Below are positions 1 to 7,888 of a stretch of 64,000 nucleotides of DNA, in pieces. The number at the start of each line of letters is the position of its first letter. Position 1 is the stretch's first letter. Source of the stretch: Bacteroidia bacterium (lineage in GTDB: Bacteria > Bacteroidota > Bacteroidia > Flavobacteriales > Flavobacteriaceae). The stretch lies in NCBI GenBank assembly GCA_030427735.1, contig JAUIBP010000005.1, positions 1 through 64,000 of the forward strand. Reading direction: 5' to 3'. The position numbers were made by a program, and so were the translations under genes. The notes beneath the pieces were generated by a model, which was not told where the DNA came from, searched no databases, and saw only the letters and a program-made list of their open reading frames with translations.

Positions 1-809
1 ATAAACTGCCCCCTTTCATTTTCAGTAAAAAAACGTCTTTCGAAATCAAGCAACGTAAAAAAACACTTTATAAATACAATTATCCTAAAATAAAAAAGAT
101 ACTGTGTGTCTCCGAAGCAACTAAAAGCGTTTCAGAAAAAGCAATTACAGACCACAGCAAGCTACTTACCATTTATCATGGCACCAACTTAAGAACAAAA
201 AGTAGTGAAACAAGTTTCCAGCTACGAGAAAAACTTAATATCGAGAACCATAAATTAATTGTCGGAAACATTGCAAACCATATAAGGGCCAAACATCTGG
301 ACACCTTTATAGATGTAGCCGATAGAATTATTAATAAGGAAAAAAACACTAATTTCTTTTTTGTACAGATAGGTACTTTTACCGAACGCACACAAGCATT
401 TATAGACCGTATTAACGCACTTAATTTATCGAACCATGTCAAGTTTTTAGGGTATACACCTAACGCTTCAAATTTCATCCCGCAATTCGACATCTCTTTA
501 ATGACGTCGCAAAGTGAAGGTATTCCTCAGTTTATTTACGAATCGATGTACCATAAAACTCCCGTTGTAAGTACTAATGTAGGCGGTATTCCAGAAATTA
601 TCCAGCACGAAAATAATGGCTTATTAACCGAGCCATACGACGATAAAACACTGACGGAATACATTTTTAAAATCGCCGAAGATTCTAATTTAAAAACCCA
701 ATTCGTAAATCAGGCCCACAAAACCCTTATTAATACTTTTACAACAACCCAAATGGCTCAAAAAACCCTAGAAGTTTATCAAAATGTTTTAGAAGAGTCT
801 CTAAACTAA
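1..809 (+). CDS. Glycosyltransferase family 4-type, C-terminal part (5' end outside window)
   Basis: An open frame runs from base 3 to the stop at 807-809, giving 268 residues, so the gene begins upstream of the window. The visible part is the C-terminal Rossmann half of a GT-B glycosyltransferase. It has the sugar-nucleotide binding stretch SEGIPQFIYESM, with two glutamates seven residues apart (the E-x7-E motif of retaining GT4 enzymes), followed by PVVSTNVGGIPEII. Such enzymes transfer a sugar from a nucleotide donor onto a glycan or lipid acceptor on the cytoplasmic side of the membrane. The acceptor cannot be told from sequence. An internal ATG at 501 is not the real start, because the homology extends well upstream of it. 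There is no terminator before the next gene. Confidence 0.85.
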   Translation, partial: KLPPFIFSKKTSFEIKQRKKTLYKYNYPKIKKILCVSEATKSVSEKAITDHSKLLTIYHGTNLRTKSSETSFQLREKLNIENHKLIVGNIANHIRAKHLDTFIDVADRIINKEKNTNFFFVQIGTFTERTQAFIDRINALNLSNHVKFLGYTPNASNFIPQFDISLMTSQSEGIPQFIYESMYHKTPVVSTNVGGIPEIIQHENNGLLTEPYDDKTLTEYIFKIAEDSNLKTQFVNQAHKTLINTFTTTQMAQKTLEVYQNVLEESLN

Positions 810-886
810 AACCCTTTTCCATAAAACAACTAGCTGTTAAATTTCTGTTTCACCTTTTTACAAATAGATCTTAGAACAATAATAAT

Positions 887-894
887 TAAATTTG
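887..894 (+). promoter_or_regulatory. Bacteroidota -7 promoter element for tsaC
   Basis: The octamer TAAATTTG matches the Bacteroidota housekeeping -7 consensus TAnnTTTG and is followed by C. It lies 29 bases before the tsaC ATG. No clear -33 TTG box is visible at the usual spacing. Confidence 0.5.
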
Positions 895-923
895 CATCTT
901 GTATTAATCAGGTATAAACAATT

Positions 924-1484
924 ATGCAAAACGAAATCTCTAATGCCCTAAAAGTTCTAAAAGACGGCGGACTTATACTATACCCAACAGACACCGTTTG
1001 GGGTATTGGCTGCGATGCTACTAATCCAGAGGCTGTAAAAAAAATTTTTCAACTTAAACAACGCGAAGACAGCAAAGCCCTTATTTGTTTAGTGGCAGAC
1101 GACCGCATGCTAAAAAAGTATGTAAAAAAAATTCCTGAAGCTGCTTTTAGCATTTTAGATATTACCGAAGAACCCATTACCATTATTTACGACGAACCTC
1201 AAAATTTAGCTTCCAATTTAATTGCCGAAGACAATACCATTGCTATACGTATTCCCGACAACGATTTTTGTTTTCAACTGTTACGCAGGTTTAATGGCGC
1301 CATTGTCTCTACCTCAGCAAATATTAGTGGTTTCCCAACGCCAAAAAGCTTTAAAGAAATAGCACCAGAGATTTTAAAAGGTGTAGACTATGTCGTAAAT
1401 TTGCACCACGAAAAAATAAACACAAAACCGTCGTCTATTATAAAACTAAGTAACGATGGCATTGTTAAAGTGATAAGAGCTTAA
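924..1484 (+). CDS. tsaC: L-threonylcarbamoyladenylate synthase (YrdC/TsaC type)
   Basis: This cytoplasmic enzyme makes threonylcarbamoyl-AMP from threonine, bicarbonate and ATP. It is the first step of the t6A37 modification of ANN-decoding tRNAs, and TsaB, TsaD and TsaE complete the pathway elsewhere in the genome. The 186-residue protein is a single YrdC domain. Visible are the N-terminal GGLILYPTDTVWGIGCDA strand-loop, the basic K-x-R segment (KQREDSKAL) and the C-terminal TSANISG motif carrying the Ser-x-Asn pair. It lacks the C-terminal extension of long Sua5 proteins. The ATG at 924 sits at the expected family start. The gene has its own promoter-like element and is followed 54 bases later by the GxxExxY cassette. 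Confidence 0.95.
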   Translation: MQNEISNALKVLKDGGLILYPTDTVWGIGCDATNPEAVKKIFQLKQREDSKALICLVADDRMLKKYVKKIPEAAFSILDITEEPITIIYDEPQNLASNLIAEDNTIAIRIPDNDFCFQLLRRFNGAIVSTSANISGFPTPKSFKEIAPEILKGVDYVVNLHHEKINTKPSSIIKLSNDGIVKVIRA

Positions 1485-1487
1485 ATA

Positions 1488-1933
1488 GCCACAAATACAC
1501 GAATAATTGTATTTGATATAGCAAAAACCATATTAAAATGTCGAAAATTATTTACAAAGACGAAAGCTATACGATTATTGGTGTATTATTTGAAGTTTAC
1601 AATAATTTAGGAAGTGGTTTTTCCGAAATTGTTTATAAAGATGCTATTGAATATGAGTTTAAAACACAAAACATTCCATTTTTAAGAGAAAAAGAGTATT
1701 TAGTAAATTATAAAGACACTGTTTTACAACATAGATTTTATGCCGATTTTGTTGTTTTCGATAAGATTATTTTAGAAATTAAATCGGTAGATTCGCTAAA
1801 CGATAAACATACTGCTCAATGCTTAAATTATTTAAAAGTATCTAGCTGCAAATTATCTATACTTGCTAATTTCCATAAAAATTTTCTAGATCATAAACGA
1901 ATAGTTTTATAATAACATTTGTGCATTCGTGGC
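1488..1933. mobile_element. Inverted-repeat cassette carrying the GxxExxY gene
   Basis: The 18-base left arm (1488-1505, GCCACAAATACACGAATA) and the right arm (1916-1933, CATTTGTGCATTCGTGGC) are inverted copies with 14 of 18 bases matching. All four differences are transitions. They enclose exactly the GxxExxY gene and begin 3 bases after the tsaC stop. No transposase is present. If mobile, it would need to be moved in trans. Arms with this base pattern resemble palindromic intergenic repeats of flavobacteria, but I could not check copy number. Confidence 0.5.
1538..1912 (+). CDS. GxxExxY family protein (PD-(D/E)XK nuclease-like)
   Basis: A 124-residue protein with the family signature G-x-x-E-x-x-Y seen as GFSEIVYKDAIEYEF near residues 28-42. 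The C-terminal half has a nuclease-like core: D at YADFVVFDKIILEIK (an acidic residue followed by E-x-K), then a conserved LNYLK segment. The family is placed in the PD-(D/E)XK nuclease superfamily, but its physiological substrate is unknown. There is no signal peptide or membrane helix. The gene lies between tsaC and the CCA-type nucleotidyltransferase and is enclosed by 18-base inverted repeats, which suggests it arrived as a cassette. A nuclease activity is inferred from the fold only. Confidence 0.85.
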   Translation: MSKIIYKDESYTIIGVLFEVYNNLGSGFSEIVYKDAIEYEFKTQNIPFLREKEYLVNYKDTVLQHRFYADFVVFDKIILEIKSVDSLNDKHTAQCLNYLKVSSCKLSILANFHKNFLDHKRIVL

Positions 1934-1950
1934 AAAAAGATGTTTAAAAA

Positions 1951-3375
1951 ATGAATTACAAAGACGCCTTACAACATCCCATTTTCAAAATTATCTCGCA
2001 AGCAGCTAAAGAGCTTCAAATAGACAGCTATGTTATTGGTGGCTTTGTTCGCGATTTTATTTTAAACCGCGGTACTGCCAAAGATATCGATATTGTTGCC
2101 GTAGGTAGCGGTATTGCCTTAGCCAAACAGGTGGCCAAAAACTTACCAAAATCGCCTAAAGTACAAGTATTCAAAACCTATGGCACTGCCATGCTTCGTT
2201 ATAAAGACATAGAAATTGAATTTGTTGGAGCACGCAAAGAATCGTATAACGAAAACAGCCGTAATCCGGTAGTCGAAAACGGCACTTTGGAAGACGACCA
2301 AAACCGCCGCGACTTTACCATAAACGCATTGGCTCTTAATTTAAATGAAAACGCTTTTGGCGATTTACTAGATCCGTTTAATGGAATTACAGATTTAGAA
2401 AACAAAATTATTCGTACGCCATTAAATCCAGACATTACGTATAGCGACGATCCGTTACGTATGATGCGTGCTATTAGATTTGCCACACAGCTTAACTTTA
2501 ACATAGAAAGCGAGTCGCTACAAGCCATCGCCAGAAACAACAAACGCATTACCATAATTACCAAAGAACGCATTGTCGTAGAACTCAATAAAATTTTGGA
2601 AAGCGACACGCCGTCTATTGGTTTTTTACTGTTGGAGCAAACTGGCTTGTTAGACATTATTCTGCCTGAATTAACAGCATTAAAAGGCATAGACGAAGTT
2701 GAAGGGCAACGCCACAAAGACAATTTTTATCACACACTAGAGGTGGTCGATAATATTGCAAAAAACACGAACAATTTATGGTTACGCTGGGCAGCACTAC
2801 TTCATGATATTGGTAAAGCGCCTACAAAAAAATTCAACAAAAAAATAGGATGGACGTTTCATGGGCATGAGTTTGAAGGCTCTAAAATGACCTATCACTT
2901 GTTTAAACGCTTAAAAATGCCATTAAACGACAAGATGAAATTTGTTCAGAAAATGGTATTAATGAGTTCTCGCCCCATAGTTCTGGCACAAGATATCGTA
3001 ACCGATTCGGCCGTAAGACGTTTGGTATTCGATGCGGGAGATGCGGTAGAAGACCTTATGACTTTGTGCGAAGCAGACATCACCACTAAAAATCCTAAAA
3101 AATTTAAAAAATACCATAACAATTTTAAAATTGTACGCGATAAAATTGTTGAAGTGGAAGAACGCGACCATATACGTAACTTTCAACCCCCAATTTCTGG
3201 CGAAGAAATTATGCAAACCTTTAATTTAAAACCTTCCAAAGCGATAGGTATTATTAAAGAACGCATTAAAGAAGCCATTCTTGAAGGCGAAATTCCAAAT
3301 GAATTTGAAGCTGCTCACGCACTAATGCTTAAAGAAGGTGAGCGATTAGGGTTATCTGTTAGTCCGCGCACGTAA
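1951..3375 (+). CDS. cca: CCA tRNA nucleotidyltransferase / poly(A) polymerase family protein with HD domain
   Basis: A class II nucleotidyltransferase of 474 residues that adds or repairs the 3' CCA of tRNA. It has the nucleotidyltransferase head with GGFVRD at residues 30-35 and the metal-binding D-x-D (DIDIV) at about 45-47. The RRDFTINALALNL segment and the DDPLRMMRAIRFA segment typical of the family follow. A C-terminal HD domain has LLHDIGK at about residue 283-289. In families with this HD domain the protein may also have phosphatase or phosphodiesterase activity. Separating CCA-adding from poly(A) polymerase activity is not possible by eye. It ends 10 bases before heme A synthase, suggesting co-transcription. 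Confidence 0.9.
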   Translation: MNYKDALQHPIFKIISQAAKELQIDSYVIGGFVRDFILNRGTAKDIDIVAVGSGIALAKQVAKNLPKSPKVQVFKTYGTAMLRYKDIEIEFVGARKESYNENSRNPVVENGTLEDDQNRRDFTINALALNLNENAFGDLLDPFNGITDLENKIIRTPLNPDITYSDDPLRMMRAIRFATQLNFNIESESLQAIARNNKRITIITKERIVVELNKILESDTPSIGFLLLEQTGLLDIILPELTALKGIDEVEGQRHKDNFYHTLEVVDNIAKNTNNLWLRWAALLHDIGKAPTKKFNKKIGWTFHGHEFEGSKMTYHLFKRLKMPLNDKMKFVQKMVLMSSRPIVLAQDIVTDSAVRRLVFDAGDAVEDLMTLCEADITTKNPKKFKKYHNNFKIVRDKIVEVEERDHIRNFQPPISGEEIMQTFNLKPSKAIGIIKERIKEAILEGEIPNEFEAAHALMLKEGERLGLSVSPRT

Positions 3376-3385
3376 TTATAGAACA

Positions 3386-4402
3386 ATGAAAACAAAAGAC
3401 AATAAAAAAGTAATCTACTGGCTGCTTACCGGATGCTTTTTAATATTTATAATGGTAATTGTTGGTGGTATTACACGACTTACAGATTCTGGTTTATCGA
3501 TCTCTAATTACAAACTTATTACAGGCACCATCCCGCCTTTAAACGACACCGAATGGCAAGAGGCCTTCCAGTTATACCAACAACACCCAGAATTTAAACA
3601 TTATAATTCGCATTTTACATTAAGCGATTTTAAAAGTATTTATTTTTGGGAATGGCTTCACCGTTTAATAGGCCGAGTTATAGGTTTGGTATTCTTTTTT
3701 CCTTTTGTATATTTTTTAATCACCAAACAACTTACAAAATCAACTATAAAAAAGAGCTTAATTCTTATGGCGCTTGGTGCTTTTCAGGGATTTTTAGGCT
3801 GGTATATGGTAAAAAGCGGATTAGTAGAGATGCCCGATGTAAGCCACTATCGCCTAGCCGCACATTTAACCACAGCATTTTTAACCTTTGCCGCAACCCT
3901 TTGGGTGGCTTTAGATTTAATTTACCCCAACACAAAACCAGCCAATACCACGATGAGGAATCTTATAACTGTTGGCTACATCGCTCTAGTTTTTCAAATA
4001 ATTTACGGAGCCTTTGTTGCTGGGTTAAAAGCTGGTTTGCTACACAACCATTGGCCTTTAATGAATGAAGGTAAATTTATTCACGAATCGGCTTATATTG
4101 TAGAGCCTTTTTATAAAAATTGGATAGAAAACCCTAGTGGCATTCAATTTATACACAGAACATTTGCTTATGTAGTTGTAGCACTAATACTATACATTTA
4201 CTATAAATCCCGCCAATTTAAGTTAACACCAAACCAACAAAAAGGAATTAATTCGCTGGTTATTCTGGTTGGCATACAATTTTTATTAGGTGTTTTTACC
4301 ATTTTATTGTACGTCCCGATCTGGCTTGGAATACTTCACCAAATAGGCGCTTTTTTCTTGTTAACCGCCATGACATTTACTTTACATCGCTTCAGTAAAT
4401 AA
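3386..4402 (+). CDS. ctaA: Heme A synthase (COX15/CtaA family)
   Basis: A polytopic inner-membrane enzyme that oxidises the C8 methyl of heme O to make heme A for cytochrome c oxidase. The 338 residues hold about eight hydrophobic helices in two four-helix bundles. The N-terminal GGITRLTDSGLSI motif is characteristic. Histidines expected to bind heme or cofactor are seen at EWLHRLIGR, AAHLTTAFL, FIHRTFAY and LHQIGAFF. The C-terminal half repeats the layout of the N-terminal half, as in the COX15 type. It lies directly after the cca gene. Cytochrome oxidase and heme O synthase genes are not in this window. Confidence 0.93.
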   Translation: MKTKDNKKVIYWLLTGCFLIFIMVIVGGITRLTDSGLSISNYKLITGTIPPLNDTEWQEAFQLYQQHPEFKHYNSHFTLSDFKSIYFWEWLHRLIGRVIGLVFFFPFVYFLITKQLTKSTIKKSLILMALGAFQGFLGWYMVKSGLVEMPDVSHYRLAAHLTTAFLTFAATLWVALDLIYPNTKPANTTMRNLITVGYIALVFQIIYGAFVAGLKAGLLHNHWPLMNEGKFIHESAYIVEPFYKNWIENPSGIQFIHRTFAYVVVALILYIYYKSRQFKLTPNQQKGINSLVILVGIQFLLGVFTILLYVPIWLGILHQIGAFFLLTAMTFTLHRFSK

Positions 4403-4413
4403 GTATAAAATAG

Positions 4414-4421
4414 TATATTTG
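4414..4421 (+). promoter_or_regulatory. -7 promoter element for the pRiA4b ORF-3-like gene
   Basis: TATATTTG followed by CC, an exact TAnnTTTG match, lies 17 bases before the ATG at 4439. It predicts a very short leader of roughly 14 bases. Confidence 0.5.
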
Positions 4422-4438
4422 CCACTTAAATTTTCAGC

Positions 4439-4957
4439 ATGATTTACAGATTTAGAGTTATTTTAGATAACGACACCGAAGACGATGTATTTCGAGATTT
4501 AGAAATAAGACATACCGATACTTTAGAAGATCTTCATAACATTATAACCCAATCTTTTGGGTTTGATGGTGCTGAAATGGCTTCGTTTTACAGAAGCGAC
4601 GACGAATGGAATCAAGGCGAAGAGTTTTCTCTTTTCGATTTAAGCGACGGCCAAGACGATGTGAGTTTAATGAACGAAACGACACTCGATAGTATTTTAA
4701 ACGAAGAGCAAACCAAATTAATTTACGTATACGATTTCTTTAACATGTGGACCTTTTTTGTTGAATTGGCCGAAATTGTTGAAGCATCAGAAGGTGTAGA
4801 CTACCCGAATTTAATGTTTGTTCACGGACAAATTCCTGAACAAGCTCCAGAAAAATCTTTTGAAGCCGACGACGCTTTTAATGATTTTAACGACTTTGAC
4901 GACGATTTAGACTACGACGATTACGAAAGTCTGGATTTTGATGAAAACTGGAACTAA
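4439..4957 (+). CDS. pRiA4b ORF-3-like (IS1096 TnpR-like) family protein, acidic
   Basis: A 172-residue cytoplasmic protein matching the plasmid pRiA4b ORF-3 / IS1096 TnpR-like family. It opens with the family strand pattern MIYRFRVILDNDTEDDVFRDLEI, followed by LHNIITQSFGFDGAEMASFY and a central IYVYDFFNMWTFFVEL segment. Despite the database name there is no transposon here, and the function is unknown. The last 30 residues are almost entirely Asp, Glu, Phe and Tyr, so the tail is strongly acidic. Its stop codon overlaps the stop of the convergent gene by two bases, leaving no room for a separate terminator between them. Confidence 0.85.
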   Translation: MIYRFRVILDNDTEDDVFRDLEIRHTDTLEDLHNIITQSFGFDGAEMASFYRSDDEWNQGEEFSLFDLSDGQDDVSLMNETTLDSILNEEQTKLIYVYDFFNMWTFFVELAEIVEASEGVDYPNLMFVHGQIPEQAPEKSFEADDAFNDFNDFDDDLDYDDYESLDFDENWN

Positions 4958-6015
4958 CTGAAGTTTTTCATATTAACATCCTCGTAATTTCGTTTCACAA
5001 AATCTAAGGCAAACTTTAAAATTTCGCCCATACTGGTACTGTGCCGTATATTCTTATCTAAAGTATAATCGTAAATACTAGCAGATAATTGTGCAATATT
5101 TTCTTGAGTAGAAAGGGTTTCATGGGTCATACATTCTATTAATTTCCCTAAACGCTTTTGGTAACTAATAGCGCGTTTGGCAATAATGGAACGTTCTTCA
5201 ATTTTATACTGGTCTATAGAAGCCTTGGTTATTTTTTCTTTAACCAATTGCACCATGGTATAATTTTCCTTAAAAAACTGTGGGCGGTAAATATTAAACT
5301 TGCCTTCGTAGCATTGCTGATCGAAATCTATAGCGCGTACTTTATACACTACATGATCGAAATCGTGGGTAGGTACAACTACATAATTATAAGAACGCAT
5401 ATCGCCTAAAAGCCGAATCATACAACGTTCGTTAAATTTCACAAACTCTTTAGCTATTTGCGATTTTTCTGAAGGCAAACAATTGGGCAACATATTTTTA
5501 ATAAACTCATCGCCTGGTATACCTGCAATATGCTCCTCAATCAATGTATCTTTATACACCAAAAAGTTAAGGCTGTTTGGCGAGAGCATATGTTCGAGTT
5601 CCAAACCATAAATTCGCGAAGCATCGGCCTTTTTTACATAAAAATAGGTGTAATTATCGTTTAAGGTATTTCTGACTTTAATTCGGAAAGGTTTCGAGTT
5701 GCCGAAAGTGCAAAAGTCTATACAATCTACACTTAAATATTTAAAAATGGTTTCGTTACCATCTGACACCAAATTGGAATACACCCGTTTTAAACTTAAC
5801 TCAATTTCTTCGCGCTCAAAATCGTTGTAATACACGCGTAACCAAAGGGTATCTTCATCATTTTTATCGTATACGACTATAGACCCTTGAAAACGCAACA
5901 AATCGTCGTAAAAAATCGGTAATCTAAAATTCCTATTATATTCAGACAAATACTTGTTCAGTTTAGGCGTAATTGGGTAAGAAGGTTTCTTTTTCGAAAT
6001 TTTTAAATCGTCCAT
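4954..6015 (-). CDS. Conserved unknown protein with kinase-like motif order
   Basis: I do not recognise a named family for this 353-residue protein. It has no signal peptide or membrane helix. Several elements occur in the order of a protein or aminoglycoside kinase fold: lysines 128-129 in a strand (YFYVKKA), acidic residues 139 and 141 in a following helix, a hinge-like IEEHIAGIPG at 159-168, a catalytic-loop-like LLGDMRSYNYVV with D205 and N210, and RAIDFDQ with D230 in the metal-binding position. The first 115 residues look like a separate beta-rich domain. Kinase-like activity is inference only. It is convergent with the acidic gene at 4439 and divergent from the ABC transporter, with its own promoter. 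Confidence 0.6.
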   Translation of the reverse strand: MDDLKISKKKPSYPITPKLNKYLSEYNRNFRLPIFYDDLLRFQGSIVVYDKNDEDTLWLRVYYNDFEREEIELSLKRVYSNLVSDGNETIFKYLSVDCIDFCTFGNSKPFRIKVRNTLNDNYTYFYVKKADASRIYGLELEHMLSPNSLNFLVYKDTLIEEHIAGIPGDEFIKNMLPNCLPSEKSQIAKEFVKFNERCMIRLLGDMRSYNYVVVPTHDFDHVVYKVRAIDFDQQCYEGKFNIYRPQFFKENYTMVQLVKEKITKASIDQYKIEERSIIAKRAISYQKRLGKLIECMTHETLSTQENIAQLSASIYDYTLDKNIRHSTSMGEILKFALDFVKRNYEDVNMKNFS

Positions 6016-6031
6016 AATTATAATATTCTCT

Positions 6032-6039
6032 CAAATTTA
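6032..6039 (-). promoter_or_regulatory. -7 promoter element for the kinase-like gene
   Basis: On the minus strand the sequence reads TAAATTTG, an exact TAnnTTTG match, 16 bases before the ATG at 6015. Confidence 0.5.
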
Positions 6040-6111
6040 CGCTTTTATTTATTAGCTTGTAACAAATTTAACCAAGAGTCGTCGTACTAACATAACCAAA
6101 AACATGCCAAT

Positions 6112-7008
6112 TTGGAATCTATTTTAACCATCAATAATCTCACCAAAACATTTGGATCGTTAACTGCGGTAAACGATTTATCGTTCACTATAAATAAAGG
6201 AAATGTTTACGGCATTTTAGGCCCTAACGGCAGTGGTAAGTCTACCACTCTCGGTATCGTTTTAAATGTTGTAAATAAAACCTCTGGAACCTTTAGCTGG
6301 TTTGACGGCACAACAACTACACATGATGCCCTAAAAAAAGTAGGTGCTATTATAGAGCGACCTAATTTTTATCCGTACATGACCGCTTATCAGAACTTAA
6401 AATTAGTCTGTAAAATAAAAGAGATTGATTTTAGTAAAATAGATGAAAAATTAAACATTGTTGGACTGCTAGACAGAAAACACAGCAAATTTGCAACCTA
6501 TTCGCTAGGCATGAAGCAACGCCTTGCTATAGCCTCTGCCCTACTTAACGATCCAGAAATTTTAATACTAGACGAGCCCACCAATGGCTTAGACCCGCAA
6601 GGGATTCACCAAATTAGGGAAATTATAAAACAAATTGCAAAAACCGGTACTACCATTTTATTGGCTTCGCATTTGCTAGACGAGGTTGAAAAAGTATGCT
6701 CGCATGTGGTGGTACTAAGAAAAGGTGTAAAATTATATTCTGGTCGCGTAGACGAAATGGTTGCCAGTCATGGTTTTTTAGAGCTTAAGTGCGAAAATAA
6801 CAACACTTTAATTCAGTTTTTAGAAAATCATTCGGCATTTGGCTCTATTACGCAAGACCAACAACTTATAAAAGTATTGCTTAACGAACCTATGGAAGCT
6901 TCGGAATTTAACACATTAATGTTCCAGAAAGGCATTGTATTATCGCATTTGGTAAAACGCAAACAAAGTTTAGAAGAACAATTTTTACAACTAACAGACC
7001 ACAATTAA
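6112..7008 (+). CDS. ABC transporter ATP-binding protein (ABC-2 exporter type)
   Basis: The 298-residue ATPase subunit of a two-gene ABC-2 type exporter. It shows Walker A GPNGSGKST, signature YSLGMKQRLAIA, Walker B LILDEPTNGLD and the switch histidine in LLASHLLDEVE. The C-terminal third after the ABC domain is the regulatory tail common in BcrA-like ATPases. The only start compatible with the full ABC domain is TTG at 6112, since no in-frame ATG precedes Walker A closely. The permease gene follows after 18 bases. The substrate cannot be assigned. Relatives export peptides, antibiotics or lipids. Confidence 0.9.
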   Translation: MESILTINNLTKTFGSLTAVNDLSFTINKGNVYGILGPNGSGKSTTLGIVLNVVNKTSGTFSWFDGTTTTHDALKKVGAIIERPNFYPYMTAYQNLKLVCKIKEIDFSKIDEKLNIVGLLDRKHSKFATYSLGMKQRLAIASALLNDPEILILDEPTNGLDPQGIHQIREIIKQIAKTGTTILLASHLLDEVEKVCSHVVVLRKGVKLYSGRVDEMVASHGFLELKCENNNTLIQFLENHSAFGSITQDQQLIKVLLNEPMEASEFNTLMFQKGIVLSHLVKRKQSLEEQFLQLTDHN

Positions 7009-7026
7009 GCCACAAAATCCATTGTT

Positions 7027-7851
7027 ATGCTACGACTTTTAAATTTAGAATTACAAAAACTTTTACTAAATCGCGCCAGTAAAATTCTTATTTTCATATC
7101 CTTCATTTTACCTTTTACGGTACTTATCTTATCGTCTATAAAAATAAATTTCTTTGGTTTATTTACGTTGGAATTGGGCGAATTAGGTATTTTTAACTTT
7201 CCTATAATTTGGCACATTACCACTTTTTTTGCATCTCAGTTTAAATTCTTTTTTGCCATAGTTGTAGTGAGCATGATTGGCAACGAGTACAGTAATAAAA
7301 CCATTAAACAGAACTTAATAGACGGCCTTAGTAAAAAGGAATTTATACTCTCTAAATTTTACACCATAGTCTTTTTCTCGCTTATTGCCACCGTTTTAAT
7401 TGGCATTGCGACATTCTGCATTGGGTTGTACTATTCTAGTTACACCGAGCTTCAAATTATTTTTCGGGAAACCAGTTTTTTATTAGCCTATTTTGTAAAG
7501 TTGGTGGGCTTTTTTAGCCTGTGTTTATTCTTAGCTATGCTGGTAAAACGCTCTGCTTTTGCATTAGGAGCTCTTTTTGTACTCTTTATTTTAGAATGGA
7601 TTTTGTTTGGCGTTATGGCTTGGCAAATGAATACCGATATTGCTGAAAAAATCCAGCGTTTCTTCCCACTAAAATCCATGTATAATTTAATTAAACAGCC
7701 GTTTCAGCGTGTTATGATTACCAAATTTCCAGAAAAGACTGAAATGATGTACGATTACGCGGTACATGGCTTAGATGTTTGTATTGTGGTTATTTGGACT
7801 GCTATTTTTGTGTTTTTAGCCTATAAATTATTAAAGAAAAGAGATTTATAA
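7027..7851 (+). CDS. ABC transporter permease (ABC-2 family)
   Basis: A 274-residue integral membrane partner of the ATPase encoded just upstream. It has about six hydrophobic helices: one near residues 19-38, and others near 60-85, 110-133, 150-172, 178-198 and 250-268. The cytoplasmic segment GNEYSNKTIKQNLIDGLSK is typical of ABC-2 permeases and likely contacts the ATPase. It carries no extracytoplasmic domain that would hint at a substrate. The two genes form an operon ending in a hairpin region before the T9SS gene. Confidence 0.88.
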   Translation: MLRLLNLELQKLLLNRASKILIFISFILPFTVLILSSIKINFFGLFTLELGELGIFNFPIIWHITTFFASQFKFFFAIVVVSMIGNEYSNKTIKQNLIDGLSKKEFILSKFYTIVFFSLIATVLIGIATFCIGLYYSSYTELQIIFRETSFLLAYFVKLVGFFSLCLFLAMLVKRSAFALGALFVLFILEWILFGVMAWQMNTDIAEKIQRFFPLKSMYNLIKQPFQRVMITKFPEKTEMMYDYAVHGLDVCIVVIWTAIFVFLAYKLLKKRDL

Positions 7852-7854
7852 TAT

Positions 7855-7886
7855 ATTAGGGCACTAATAGCTTAGTTCTCCCTAAT
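7855..7886. other. Two-tier hairpin ending two bases before a start codon
   Basis: The outer stem pairs ATTAGGG (7855-7861) with CCCTAAT (7880-7886). The inner stem pairs ACTAA (7863-7867) with TTAGT (7872-7876) around a TAGC loop. It has no T-run after it, so it is not a standard terminator. It sits between the ABC permease stop and the ATG at 7889 and could affect mRNA processing or translation initiation. Confidence 0.45.
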
Positions 7887-7888
7887 TC

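Noticed and set aside
2199-2723. Minus-strand ORF of 174 codons inside the CCA-type gene
   Set aside because: It is wholly inside a well-supported gene on the other strand, has no recognisable domain, and has Ser/Leu/Lys-rich shadow composition.
4439-4957. Insertion sequence suggested by the family name IS1096 TnpR-like
   Set aside because: There are no terminal inverted repeats, no target duplication and no transposase nearby. The family name is historical.
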